Below are positions 23,280 to 35,279 of a stretch of 64,000 nt of DNA, piece by piece (positions within the stretch are counted from its first letter, which is position 1; each line of letters opens with the position of its first letter). Both the position numbers and the translations under genes were made by a program. This stretch comes from Paramarasmius palmivorus (Eukaryota > Basidiomycota > Agaricomycetes > Agaricales > Marasmiaceae). The notes beneath the pieces were generated by a model. That model made no database searches, was not told the DNA's origin, and worked only from the letters and a program-made list of their open reading frames with translations. Where the stretch lies: NCBI GenBank assembly GCA_037176845.1, contig JAYKXP010000108.1, positions 101,191 through 165,190 of the forward strand, written 5' to 3'.

Positions 23280-25370
23280 GAGGATGGTGCTAACACACGT
23301 CAATAAATAGGCTGTAAAGGAATGAGAACTCAGTTTACACATAGCACACTACACATACCTATTCCCCGCCTCCTACAGCATAAGCTAACTCGAGTTCACC
23401 GCCTCCCCCAATCCTAAATGTATGCTCTCCTCGAGCTAGTCAGGGTATGCGCGGGTTTAGGTTCTACTCAACAGCAAACTGCGTACATCCCCCAGAATGA
23501 TCACGCGCGGTGCAAAAAAGTCCTTCCTCGACCTCGCTGAACCAAGGGATGAACAAAGATGTATCGTTACGCATTCTTGTACCTCGAGGGATCCCACACC
23601 CCACACGATCGATGTGTTCTTCATCTGGAGGGGGTGAGTTGAAAAGGCGCGAAACGATTCCCACTCCCTAGATACGAAAGGGAGGTAACAGTGGATGTCG
23701 TTGCAGTGAGAAGCTGGGTTTTGCGGAAGGTTTACAATTGGATATCGGGTCTGCGAATACCCACACTAGTTTCGAGATCGGTGAACGGAGGGGAATGTGT
23801 AGTGCCTAGTGTAAAGGGGATAGGCTGTAAGGAGATCAGAATGCAGGTTATGGATAAGTGTAGGACTATAGACGTACCTAGTCACCTTTTCCCATAGCTT
23901 GAACCGACTCAACGAGTACGAAAGAGTGGTAGACAGACACGTTCTATTCGCCGCTTCCCCCTGATCCTGGATGTACCGTATCCTCGGTGCGAGGATTCCT
24001 GGGAGTGCGTGGGTATCGTGGATGCTACTGAACAAGTCAACGGTGGGTAAAGACTCGCAATAACGCGTGAACATACCCATATCTGTACCTATGTAAGCCC
24101 CCAAAACGAGAACGGAGGACGAAGCGCGTCGGCGCGCTGGATCCTCGAGTTGGAAGAGGATTACGTAACCTTCTTCTGGAAGTTCCTGATACCTCCAAGA
24201 ATGCTACTCAAATGTCGCTATCAAATGAGGAGTATGCATAGCGTTGGACGGGGGAAGAAGAAAGAGGAACTGGGACTTGGAATTGGACCGCGCTCTCCAA
24301 TATCTGGGCTTCCAACCATCGAGGAATGTGATGACCCTACAAGTCGAGGCAGATGGATAGGCGGGTGTTCTTCGTCCATGTCCGACTTCGAGAACAGGTT
24401 CAGGAATGGAGCGTGGAGGAATAGTGATAGTGCCGGCGCGAGCCGAAAGGGGAGAATGTTCGTTCCGTTCTTCGCAAACTGGCCACACTCGAAGAGTATA
24501 GGTGTGGGGAAGGCGGCAGGCAAAGTGAAAGCATCCTCCTATACCAGAACCGTTTCCTGTCACATGGCTAGGGCACGAGAGCTCGTGACGGTGGCTAGTG
24601 GTGTTAGGAAGGTCAAGCTGTGGATAGTGTTTACGAGCTTGCACGGGGTGGGGGTCTGGGAACCGAAAAAGGCGGAGGGGAGGTCAAGTGAAGAGAAAGG
24701 GTTGGGAGGAAGTAGGCATGGAAGACATGGCGGGTATCACGACCAAACTTGCGGGCTATGGCTGGTGCTCTTCATTGTGGTTACGCGGTGAACGAATGGC
24801 GGCAACCGGATCAATAGGTCGAACATGGAAGTATTTCTCGGAGTTGTGAGAACTAGAAGACAGGGAACTTGTGTTTGCGATGACGACTAAGGTTACTTTT
24901 TCCTCGACTTCAGTCCGGCGTTATGGTCGAGCGACCACGAGATTGCGTGAATAAACGAGGATGTTTTTGGTGTGAAAACCGTGATGCCGTTCCGCATTCC
25001 TAGGCCGTCTTGACAACTTGGAGCGATAGTTCTTTTGGGCCCATTGAGCTCTATGTTCAAGCATGCACGGAGAGAAAAGGGTACCACACCTCTCCAACCT
25101 AATCCAACCCAACACTCCACAATTTGCGCATCTAGCCCAGCCCAACGTATCACCACAATCCCCACTTTCATAGAGACAATCCCCAGACCTTCGACGAAAG
25201 CTTTTGCGTGCTCTGCCTTGCTAAGCGAGTCAATTACACCTTTCTTTCAAAAGGAGAAAGGATAGCACGACGCACCAGGTATCTGCAATCTGACTGGAAC
25301 GAACAATCATCGTGGTTGCGGAAAGAAGCGAACGCGTAAAGGAATAGGTTTAGGGTTTGGTAAATAACGT
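23280..25370. repeat. Dispersed repeat, copy 1
   Basis: The right end (ATCGTGGTTGCGGAAAGAAG..., then GGTTTAGGGTTTGG near 25350) matches the ends of the stretches at about 36.6 kb and 42.3 kb. The interior shares a CTCTTCATTGTGG segment with the 36.1-kb copy. Long open frames inside it (for example 24150-24791) have no domain and look like composition effects. Likely an old non-coding mobile element or subtelomere-like repeat. Confidence 0.45.
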
Positions 25371-25415
25371 AACGTTAAAAACATGTATGAGGTCGTGATC
25401 GAACGTCCTGCCAAT

Positions 25416-25521
25416 GCTTCCTTGGCTCAGTTGGCTAGAGCGCAGGTCTCATACCAATGCGTATGACATTGCTTATCGTGATGTAATCCTGAGGTCGCAA
25501 GTTCGAGCCTTGCAGGGAGCA
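25416..25521 (+). tRNA. tRNA-Met (CAT), intron-containing
   Basis: The 74-nt mature sequence folds as elongator tRNA-Met. The acceptor stem pairs GCTTCCT with AGGGAGC, the discriminator base is A (25521), the D-loop is GGCTCAGTTGGCTAGAGC and the T-arm is intact. The anticodon CAT is at 25450-25452. A 32-nt intron (25454-25485) sits one base after the anticodon, the canonical eukaryotic position. The identical mature sequence occurs at 62282-62384 on the other strand with a different 29-nt intron. Confidence 0.92.
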
Positions 25522-25806
25522 TTTCCGGTTACACCATAGTTTTTTTTTTTGCAGACATGCAACAGCTGTGATCTGTAGGGTATATCGTGTAATATGCGTC
25601 TGACGATAGCCAAGCAATAGTATGATAATTCCACAAATGACACTCTGCCAGCCGACCGTGGAAGAGGCTTCAGCTTCTTTATTAACTGGGCATGAAGTAG
25701 ATTCAACTGCTTTGTTTTTTTCTGGGACTCGGTGGTGTACTTCAGAGCCCACGCAAGACCTTTGATCACAATAACCTCACGGTACCTCAAATTTCATACC
25801 GACGTT
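25522..25806. other. tRNA 3' flank
   Basis: No gene is seen. It starts about 20 bp past the tRNA end with a run of T residues (from about 25541), a possible RNA polymerase III terminator, and leads into the tRNA remnant at 25807. Confidence 0.5.
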
Positions 25807-25838
25807 TCTCATCCTGAGCTCGCAAGTTCGAGGGAGCA
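25807..25838 (+). pseudogene. Truncated tRNA-Met remnant
   Basis: This 32-nt stretch reproduces the anticodon-loop end, the CCTGAG-CGCAAGTTCGA segment and the GGGAGCA 3' end of the tRNA at 25416. It lacks the 5' half, the intron and part of the T-stem, so it cannot fold as a tRNA. It lies 285 bp downstream of the intact gene. Confidence 0.65.
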
Positions 25839-26108
25839 CCCGGAAAGCATGTGAAAGTGAATAGATTGATATTTCCTAAAAATCTGTACAAGATCAGGGT
25901 AAGATATAGCAAAAGAGAGCTTTACAGAGCAATCCGGCACGAAAGGGTATAAGTAGTCACGGTCATCATCTGCCTCCGGGATACTATACTAGCGACGAAC
26001 GAGTCAATCATACGTAGTAGGAAACAAAAAGAAACACGTAGAAAAGAATGATACAGAACCAAAGTGATAAACTATCGGAGACATTCCACCCATACGATGT
26101 TTTAGAAG

Positions 26109-27733
26109 TCATTCTACCAGTTGCCGTTGGGTACCTTCGAGGGAGCGTGTAGATTGGAATTTAAACGAATAATAGCCGAGCAGGAATATCACCGTATAAA
26201 TGACATCTTGGTCGAGCGAGGCTGCGAGGAATATGACTTGTTCATATACCAATCGTGGAAGGATCTCGAGCACTTTGGAAGCGACCTGTCTCAGGTCTTG
26301 AACCGCCTGTCCCCTGAACAGTGGATCTAAACGTGTATTAGTGCAAAGGGTCAGTAATTCAAAACATCACACTCACCGAAGCTAACTTGGAATACAGAAA
26401 CCCCAAATCCGTAAATATTCGAAAGTGCGAGTCGCGTGTTGAATTGGTTTCCCAATACATTGCTGAATACACCACCTGTGATGGAAAAGTGGCGGCTGAA
26501 CGAAAACATTCCATATTGCTCTCTATGCTCCGGAGGCATTGGCGCTTCGTTCGCCCTGAACGCTTGGCGCATTGAATAGGCTGATTCGGCGCCAGCGAGG
26601 CGAAATTGGCTGATCCTATTCGAAATCCATTTCCGTATTATATGATTCAGGCTACCCTCCATCGTTGCCGTGAAGCAGAAACGAAGTAAAGGGACGATCT
26701 CCAGCAGCCGCACAAGGAATGAGCGATTATCTTCTTCGTGTTTCCCCATGAGGTGTCGATTTAGTCTGGCGGACATATCCGTTTCTAGAGCCAATTGGAG
26801 TACTGAAAGTGAAGTAAAGAGCAAAAATAACATTCCCGGTAGGATGAACGGTCTCCAAATTTGACTCCACAACTTGACGTTTTCTCGAACGTGAAGAGTC
26901 ACCACCGATATAAACACCATGGTGTTGGATGATATAACGGTGTAGATTTGTGTTATTGGGTGCAGTAATTCTGAAGGCTGGGTGTATCGCGGAGGTGCTG
27001 GAGAGGTAGAGTGAGATTGATTGCGTTTACTGCGAAGGAAGCTATATCGCAACCAAATCCAAAGAATCCCGAGGCCCAACAAAATCGACGCGATGACGAA
27101 TATAACTTTGGGTATCACGCAGAGCGCAGCAACCAAGTGCGATCCATTCTCCTGGTCAGTGAATGGGACGCCCATGAAGAGGTTGGTCAGGCGAAGGGGA
27201 AGATCCAGGTTCTCATCGACACTCCGCGTACTCCCGCACCACAAACAGAGAGCAACCATTGCTATGATACACAAGCCGGAGAAAGAAATTGGTAGGAGCC
27301 ACCTAGTTCCGTGTGGCAACCGGACCAATAAATATGTTTTCAGCTTGTACATTGGCGAGTATCCTAGTAAATCGGATGAGAGCTGTAAAGTGTAAGCAAT
27401 CCGTGATCCGTCCATAAGGGGCAGCCATACCATAAACCGTTTCGGGCGTCCAAGCCAGGGCGATTCTGTAGGTGCCGTCCATATGACAAAATCACTGATG
27501 ACCACCAGCATTCTCAGTATCAAGAAGTGATAGTTTCCCGGGCTTGGCACTGTTTTCTGGAAGAGGGCCGTTACGAACACTCCCGCTATAGATGGGAGAA
27601 GAAGTTCACGTGGAATGTTGAGTTGCTCATACCCGATAGAAAGGAATACGGGAGCGAGGAAGAAAACTGTTTGTGTGTAGAGAATGAGCCAAAGACTGAA
27701 ATCCTCATCGGTACAGCTCCCTGCTTTCAACAT
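26109..27733 (-). CDS. Tandem membrane protein, copy A
   Basis: Three exons: 27733-27431, 27382-26377 and 26326-26109, giving 508 aa. The first intron is only 48 nt and contains no stop, so the DNA also reads open through it. I splice it because copies B and C have introns at exactly this ATG|GTATG site that do contain stops. The protein starts with GSC, has about seven to eight hydrophobic segments, a charged NRHLMGKHEEDNRSF motif and the block SFSRHFSITGGVFSNVLGNQFNTR before the last intron. The terminal exon (218 nt) encodes an acidic-basic helix ending LEGTQRQLVE. The start at the ATG of MLKAGSC matches the paralogues. No enzyme motif is present; function is unknown. It is one of three same-strand tandem copies, with a relative at 6822. 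Confidence 0.82.
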
Positions 27734-27781
27734 AGTGAGTGAGGGATCAAAATGACGCAAAAAGGAGGTAAGCTCGGGTGC

Positions 27782-27789
27782 GTTTTATA
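27782..27789 (-). promoter_or_regulatory. TATA box of copy A
   Basis: TATAAAAC on the minus strand, 49 bp upstream of the copy A start codon. Confidence 0.5.
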
Positions 27790-27839
27790 TGTACTGCCTC
27801 TAACACGTGTTCGCTACACACAGCTTGCACACAGCCCAC

Positions 27840-28950
27840 CCACATGTTCGCCTTTTGTGAGTGCATCTTGAATTTACGGTCGTTATCTTTACCTTCCTGC
27901 TCCTTGTGGCCAGTTCAGCTAGAATTTAAGACCATCAGCTAGGAATCGTTACAGTGGAAACGGCGCAGATCACAGAGGAAGGATTCAGAGTCGTCGGGGG
28001 CAATCCGAATACCACGTGTAGGAACATGCAAAAGCCACGAGGCAGTAAGAAGTTGTTGAGTGGAACAAATGCTACTCAAAAATCTGCCTAGACTCGAAAA
28101 GTCAATGGTGGAGAACCTGATTGTATAATGAAGGATAAACCTTGACCTCCTCGCATGAAAAGTTATATTCGAGTGGTTCCACTGGCAAAAGGCGTAACGT
28201 AGCGGTTATTTGAACGCTGTCAACCGAAATGAATGGGAATAGCGCGGAGATTGTACAGCAAAAGCTGATGACCACGCCATGAACATTATTTGCCGTCGGT
28301 TATACTTATCGACTTGTATCAACCGTGCAGGTAGCGCTCTGAGCCCCGTCGATCATGACCAGGCCCATGGGGGCATGAAGAACGCCACATATCGGTCCGG
28401 AAGTAATACACCCGATGTGACGCTTCCCTCGAGATTAATTGGATACGACAAGACATCAGAGCATGACAAGGAGGCACCGAATGTGATGTGTAGTAGTGTT
28501 CCTCACTCACGGATGTGAACGATACTTTGAGTATTGTCACACAGCGTCTGAATTATGGATTCGGGAATCTACGATAGACCAGATGTCCATCAAATCCTGT
28601 CGAGAAGGCGGAAGGGATTCCAAGAATGGGATTTGAATGGGATGACGATGCTGAAAGTACACATCTGATCCATCAGTTCCTGTTTGAGACGGGTTGAAGT
28701 CAGAACATACTGCTCAGCGAAAGCACTTGAAGTTAGCGTTGAATCGATGACATGGTTGCGGAGAAAGGCGGAATAGACTCACGTGATCGATCACATCACT
28801 GCTTTGGCGCTTGTTGGGCGCTTATCTTGGCCAATACAACTTCCTCTTGATTTATGGCCTACTGGATGAGTTTGTCTACATAGCTGCACAGACAAACCGC
28901 ACGAAATAAGCTAGATGATGACAAAGAGTAATAGGTATGGTCACTGCCTC
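27840..28950. repeat. Intergenic part of tandem unit, first copy
   Basis: About 1.1 kb upstream of copy A aligns by eye with 30880-31950. Shared blocks include CACGAGGCA...GTTGAGTGGAAC, ACTCGAAAAGTCAAT...GATTGTATAATGAAGGAT, ATCAACCGTGCAGGTAGCGCTCT and TACTTTGAGTATTG. Short open frames on both strands are partly kept between copies (for example 28279-28518 with 31276-31473, and a minus-strand segment ending in YPSLYNQ). I cannot tell coding constraint from simple recent duplication. Confidence 0.6.
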
Positions 28951-29041
28951 GCTAACATACTAGTGGCAATGAGATGGTATGGTAGCAGGAAATGCAGAGA
29001 AAATCAAAAGAAAGAATGTACGAGAGAACGGAGTTGTTGTG

Positions 29042-30704
29042 TCATTGTCCTATGAGCTGCTTTTGTATATCTCCGAGAAAACGTGTTATCTGAGGCTCGA
29101 ACGAATAATAGGTAAGAAATAACATTGTATCGATGACATCCCGGTTGAGCGATGCCACGAGGGATATGAATTGTTCATATATCAATCGTGGAAGGATTTC
29201 GAGCAGTTTGGAAGCAATTCGTCTTGTGTCTAACCCCGGCTGACCCCCGAACAGTGAATCTAAACGTGTATCAATGCGAAGGATCAGCTGAGATCATAAT
29301 AAACATGCCCCACTCACCAAAGCTAATTTGTAATATGGAAACGCCGAATCCATAAATATTCGAAAGCGCGAGTCGTGTATTGAATTGGTGTCCCAAGACA
29401 TTGCTGAACACGCCACCTGTGATGGAAAAGTGGTGACTGAACGAAAACATTCCGTATTGATCTCTATAATCCGGAGGCATCGGCATTTCGTTCGCCTTGA
29501 ACGCTTGGCGGGTTGTATCGCCTAGATCAATGCTGCGAAGGCGAGACTGATTGATCCTTTTCCATATATTACTACCCATCTCCATATGCATAAGACCCAT
29601 CATACCCATACGAATAAGTGGTGCTCTCTCCAGCATGGATGCAAGGATTTTATTAAATGACCGATCCTGTTCTTCGCGGTCTCCTATGAGGTGTAGATTC
29701 AAGTGGGTAAACGTCTCTATCTCAAGCAATAATTGTAGTCCCGAAAGATATAGAAAATGTGTCATTTCCCGTGAGATCAACTCGCCCCAACCTTTGATAC
29801 AAGAGTCGACGAATTTCCGAAATGATGCAGCTATCCAACCTATAGTGTCGCGCTGAAGAGATGGCGTAATAGAACTTCCATTATGCTGTGTTATTGGTCG
29901 ATCCGAGAGTTGAATGTATAGCATGTTATATGAAAGCGTCGGAGAGGCAAGGCTGGGGTGAGGTTGACTGTGCGGCTCCCCGAGACAACTATCTCCAAAG
30001 CCATACCTCATGATTCCCTGCTGAGCGTTCACGACAACATCCAGTATAGATACCAATATCACCTGGAACAAACCACTGCCCAGCTGAATGACCGAGTCGC
30101 TCGCTAGGAGGTATGACTCGGAGTGAAAGCAATCGGAGGGTTCCAAGACATGGTCGACCCGCCTGTAATGAAGCTCGCTATGATGCCACAAACTAAGAGC
30201 AAATGCTCCCATAATACATAAGCCCGCGAAAAAAATTGGTAAAGGCTGCGTGGTTCTTCCTGGCAATAAATATCTAATCAACTTGGACACCACTGAGTAT
30301 CCTCGTAGATTGGATGAAGACTGCAGCAAAAAATCAGCAGCTGATTATCCGTCCATGAAGAGTAGCCATACCATGAGACAAGCTGGAAATTGAAGCCAGG
30401 GTAACTTGACTGATGCCACCGACACGACAAGATGGCAGATGACCACCATTACTCTCAGGACCAACAAGGAGTGATGATTCCCCCAATTGGATACCGCCCA
30501 CTGGAAGTTCGCTGTCAGGAATAGTCCTATTGATGTTGATCGCAAGTCTGAACCTAGGCGCCCACAGTCAAAGTCTTCATGGGGGAGCTCAAGAAGAAGT
30601 ACAGGTGCGCTGAAGAAGTAAACTGTTTCTGTGTAGACAGGGAGCAAAATACCGAGGCCCACTAGCTGCGCAGTTTCGGTGGGACAGCTCCCTGGTTTCG
30701 ACAT
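29042..30704 (-). CDS. Tandem membrane protein, copy B
   Basis: Three exons: 30704-30372, 30320-29318 and 29259-29042, giving 517 aa. The first intron (51 nt) contains an in-frame stop and so must be removed. The second lies at the same codon and phase as in copy A (SF|D). The start MSKPGSC aligns with the GSC start of copy A. Hydrophobic segments recur in the same order, and the motif NLHLIGDREEQDRSF matches. The SFSHHFSITGGVFSNVLGHQFNTR block before intron 2 is almost identical to copy A, whereas the N-terminal and middle loops differ strongly. The last exon is 218 nt and ends KQLIGQ. Membrane location is inferred; no catalytic residues are seen. Function unknown. Confidence 0.85.
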
Positions 30705-30775
30705 GATAGGTGATGGGTGAGGGAGTGAAGGGGGCACAGAAAGGGTCCTGACTCGTGTATTTTTAAACGAACCTC

Positions 30776-30783
30776 GCTTTATA
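30776..30783 (-). promoter_or_regulatory. TATA-like element of copy B
   Basis: TATAAAGC on the minus strand, 72 bp upstream of the copy B start codon. Confidence 0.4.
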
Positions 30784-30879
30784 GCACGTTTGCTGCACAG
30801 CTTACACCGTGACACGGCCGCCTGTACATCTATCATGAGGTCAATGTCCTGCTTGAACCCTTACAGAACTTGAATTTCT

Positions 30880-31950
30880 GTTGGCTACCTTCGTCCTTAT
30901 GCCCAGTTCAACCAGAGCTCAGCACCATCAACGAGGAATCGTTACTGTAAAAACGACACAAAGCACGAAGATGTCGAGGGCTACCACGCGCGGGAACATG
31001 CGAGATCCACGAGGCATTTGGGAGTTGTCGAGTGGAACAAATACTAATGCTACTCAAAAACCTGTCTATACTCGAAAAGTCAATAGTGGAGAAACTGATT
31101 GTATAATGAAGGATACACCGCAATCTCCTCGCGTGCGAAGGCAACTTTGAGTGATCGTCCTAAAAGGCTTAGAGTGGTTTTTATTTGAATGCTGTCAAGC
31201 GATATGAACGGGAATAGCGCGGATATTGTACAGCAAGAGCTGGTAACCACGTCATGAACATGGATTGCATGCATAGTGACGGAGAAAGTCAGGCCGATTT
31301 GCCATCAGTTATATTTATTGACTTGCATCAACCGTGCAGGTAGCGCTCTAAACCCTCTTGATAATGATGAGACACATGGAGACGTGAAGAGTGCCACATA
31401 TCAGTCTGGAAGCCATAGTACACCTGAGATGACGCTTCCCTCTAGGTTAATTGGGATACGACAAGATGTCTGAACATGATAAGGAAACACGGAATGTGAT
31501 ATGTGATATGCCTCACCCACAGATGTTGCCCATACTACCCACGAATGTGACCATACTTTGAGTATTGCCGCACAGTATCTGTTTGCGTAGATTGGGGTTG
31601 TTGATTTGGGAAGTTATGATAGACGAGGAGACGACCATCAATTGCTGTCGAGACGAAGGAAGTTCCACAATGTTGGAAGTACACATTTGATCCATCAGCT
31701 CCTTTTTGATACAAGGTATAGAGCGTATTGCTTAGTGAAAGAACTTGAAGTCAGCGTTCAATCGATGCCATGATGGTTGCGGAGAAAGGCGGAATAGATT
31801 CATGTGATCCATTTCTCCGGTCCAGCATCGGCGCTTCTTCAGCGCATCTTTTGGCGGGATCCGCATACAACTTCTTTGAACTTCCTTTTGATTGATGGTT
31901 TTGCTAATGAGTTTGTCTCCACGGCTGCACAGATACTTTAGCCTTGATAT
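30880..31950. repeat. Intergenic part of tandem unit, second copy
   Basis: Homologous to 27840-28950 over most of its length with small indels. It lies upstream of copy B in the same relation as the first copy lies upstream of copy A. No independent gene is supported. Confidence 0.6.
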
Positions 31951-32065
31951 AGCTGCACTTATTGAACCAGATAGCAGATATACGCAAAGAGAGAATCAAG
32001 AAGAAATGACAAAAAAAAATTACAGAGAGAACGGAGTTGTTACGAGATATGACGTATGACAATTA

Positions 32066-33475
32066 TTATTGTCCTATGAGTTGCCGTTGGGTACCCTCGA
32101 GAAAACGTGTAATCTGAGGTTCGAACGAATAATAGGTAATAAATAACATCATATCGATGACATCCCGGTCGAGTGATGCCGCGAGGGATATGGATTGTTC
32201 ATATATCAATTGTGGAAGGATTTCGAGTACTTTGGAAATGATCTGTCTCAGATCTTGGTCCGTCGGTCTTCTGAACAGTGGATCTAAATGTGTAGTATTA
32301 CGAAACCCAGTAAACCAAAATGTGCCAATCTGACTCACCGAGGCTAACTTGGAATATGGAAACACCGAATCCATAAATATTCGAAAGTGCAGGTCGTGCA
32401 ACGATGTTCAATTGGTCTCCAAACACGTTATTGAATACCCCATCCATGATAGAAAAGTGGTGGCTGAACGAAAACATTCCAGATCGCTCCGTATGCTCCG
32501 AGGGCACCGGCGCTTCACTGGCAGCCTTGAATCCTTCTGAAATATCCCCAAAGAAGCGAGACTGGCTGATCTCGTTTTTCATATCCAAAATCCATTTTCG
32601 TATATCAATACCTGTCTGCACAAGCAACAGGTAATCAACATAAAGACTTGGCGCGATGACCTGCAACATGGAGGCTCTATCCCTGAAGTCGTTCGAGACG
32701 TGTAAGTCTAACACCGTTTGCAACACCGAAAGGTAGGAGAGCGTATACAAAGATATCTCCAGCGAAAGAATGAATGTTTCGCCATTCAGCGATCTGGTAT
32801 AGAACTCGATGATTTGGCGAAAGGAACTTCCATCCATCATTATGCGAATAATGAACTCGGAATATGTCACCGCCTGCCAAGCCGCAGAAATTAAGAGTAT
32901 TACTAGGGCTGGCTTGATGGGCTGGTCGTTCGTGAGGAGTTCTGGCCCAGCAGGGGAGCACGGGTCCGCGTTGACACCCTTGTAATGAACTCCCATGATA
33001 CATAAACTCGCTAGGAAAATTCGTATGAGCCGCCTAGTCCATCTCGGCAACCGGTGTGATATACGGTTCAACTCGGACATCACTGAGTATCCTGGTAGAC
33101 CGGGTGGCTGTGAATATGAGCACTTGGTTATCTACTCATGAGGAGGAGGAGTCATACCATGAACTGACTAATCCAAGATAATTTTCCAGGTCGCTCCCGC
33201 ACAATAAGATCGCTCATAAATCCCACAGCGCTAGGAACTCTAGGATCTCCTAAATTTGGCCAATTCATCTGGATCCATGACATTCCAAGTGCTCTTGTGG
33301 TTGGGCAAAAAAATCCGAGTCCAGCACGGCCTCCGAGTTTTCCACCTTCGTACTTGTTGCCTTCTTTGTCGATGAAAAGATACTGGGGCGTGATTAAGAT
33401 AACTGCTTGTATGTAGACACGGAGCAAAAGCCCAAAGTCCACGAGCGCAGAGGCACAGCTTGGTGCTATCGTCAT
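32066..33475 (-). CDS. Tandem membrane protein, copy C (short form)
   Basis: Three exons: 33475-33158, 33107-32339 and 32283-32066, giving 434 aa, with introns of 50 and 55 nt at the same two positions as copies A and B. The N-terminus (SCASALVDFGLLLRVYIQAV) is the most family-like of the three. The second exon is about 235 nt shorter than in A and B, lacking much of the central Ser/Pro loop and the EED motif. The SFSHHFSIMDGVFNNVFGDQ block and the 218-nt terminal exon (ending LEGTQRQLIGQ) are kept. The reading frame is intact, so the shortening looks tolerated rather than degenerative. Membrane topology may differ from the siblings. Function unknown. Confidence 0.82.
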
Positions 33476-33599
33476 GGTAGGTGAGTGTGGGGGAGCGAGA
33501 AGGGTATAGAAAGGAGCTCGACTCGTGTATTCTTAAATAGAATTCACTTATGCAGTCATGATTCAAAAGTTGTCCAAGGCAATCAGAATTCCTGTGGGA

Positions 33600-34030
33600 A
33601 CAGAACGTCAATCACGAGGCACCTTGACGCTCTTTGATGCATTCCACACCAAATCACCACGGCCGACTCAGAAATGAAGAAGGTTATTGTATCCTAAAGG
33701 ATACACCTCAGCCTTCTCATATGCGAAGGAGACTTTCAGAGAATGAAGTTGGGAGCGGCTTTCTACAATGCTCGAACGCCGCTAAATGGGAATAGCGTGG
33801 ATATTTTACAGCAAGAGCTGTTGAATGACCATGTTACAAACACTGATTGTGCACCTGGTGACTACATGTATCCGGGACATCGTAAAGGTTGTTTGGTACT
33901 GGTTAACTAACAATTCTATACTTTTCCACTTCCCAACTTCCATGAACTGAGCAGGCAGCGCTCTGGACCTTCGCGACCATGATGGGACGCATGGACTTGG
34001 AGACGTACCGTAAAGTATGCTATATATTTC
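33600..34030. repeat. Intergenic part of tandem unit, third (partial) copy
   Basis: Blocks such as GGGAATAGCGTGGATATTTTACAGCAAGAGCTG and GAGCAGGCAGCGCTCTGGACC correspond to the regions upstream of copies A and B. Similarity fades after about 34030, which marks the right edge of the tandem array. Confidence 0.55.
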
Positions 34031-35279
34031 GAGAAACGCTACGTCGGCGCTTCTTTCCATCGCACTCTGCCGTCAGACCTACCATGAAATATACAAGAGT
34101 TTTCGGCTCCTCTTCTTGTCGTACGCAAGGAATTGCATATTGTGGTCAAATTAGCCAGCTATAGTGATGAAATCAATACACTTTGCAAAGCACAGACTAG
34201 CGATCAGTGGGCTTCTCGGCGCTTGTCCAAAGCCATATGACTTGTTCGCGCCTATACAAATCGTCATAGACGCTGAGGATATGTACATTGAGCATCGAAA
34301 GGTCGAGATCTAATGATCACCGCGCGAGAAAGAAGGACAGGGTGCTCGGTCCGGAAGACCGATGTGGAAGGGATACGTCCAAAGTTCCATCGAGGTGATC
34401 GTTGTTATACGGATGAAGGTCAAAGTTTTCTCGCGTGTTTTGGTATCGACCCAAGCTATCTCCAAGCGTCACACGGAGAAACGAAGAGAATCCTAACTCC
34501 CAAACACGACTGAAATGTTACGGTGACAAGACCCGCTTCCCGAGGTCCATGTTCTGCCTAACGTATCAGTCCAAACGGCCACGGAAACACAACACGAACG
34601 TATCAGGCCCACCCTCTAGAACGGGCAAGTAGAGTGTAAGAACAAAAAATTGAACAAGAGCAGGATATTGGACGTCACACCATCCTCGGCTCAAGTTCAG
34701 GAACATATCCCTTATTTGTAATCGCCTTCTCGTATTCACTCGAAATCCATCGACAATCTGATCCTGACACGGACTCGGAGTTGCCAGGTTGACGCAACGT
34801 CCACGGTCGTAGATATAAATAGGAAGCGAGCACTTGCTGACTCTCGGCGTACCTAATGATAAACAACGTGCTGGGAATATATGTTCTCCAGGGGATTGTA
34901 TATCGAAAACAACGATGAGCTACGGGTGTACCGTATACGATATCCCAATGTTGGATTGAGAGTGGCGCGAAGAGCTAGGGAATCAACGAACTGGAAAGGC
35001 CGAGGACGAATGAGGTAGAATATCATCTGCGAAGTTGGAACATGGTGTCGTTATCGATATCGAAGGGTGTAGTACCCGCACTGCATAACGAAGTGATGAG
35101 CGGGATGTGTACCGAGTATCCTAGCGTATTTGAGTGCTGTCTGATTCTTCGTATCTCGTTGTGAGGAGTCGGAAAGCCTGTAAAGGAACACATTAGCTCA
35201 CGAACGACTCAAGACACCTTCATACACATACCTGTTCCATATTCCCGTTCTCTCACAGCACCTTCCCGAAATCTTTACC
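34031..35279. other. Interval without a recognised gene
   Basis: Only short frames without domains. Some strings near 35040-35250 resemble the 23.2-23.4 kb repeat stretch. Confidence 0.4.

Noticed and set aside
24150..24791. 213-codon plus-strand open frame
   Set aside because: It lies inside the dispersed repeat, has no domain, overlaps another long frame on the opposite strand, and reads as composition-driven.
26351..27760. Copy A as a single uninterrupted 469-codon gene starting at 27760
   Set aside because: The 27760 start is TTG; the ATG at 27733 matches the paralogues. The paralogues also require introns at both positions, and the true last exon lies further left.
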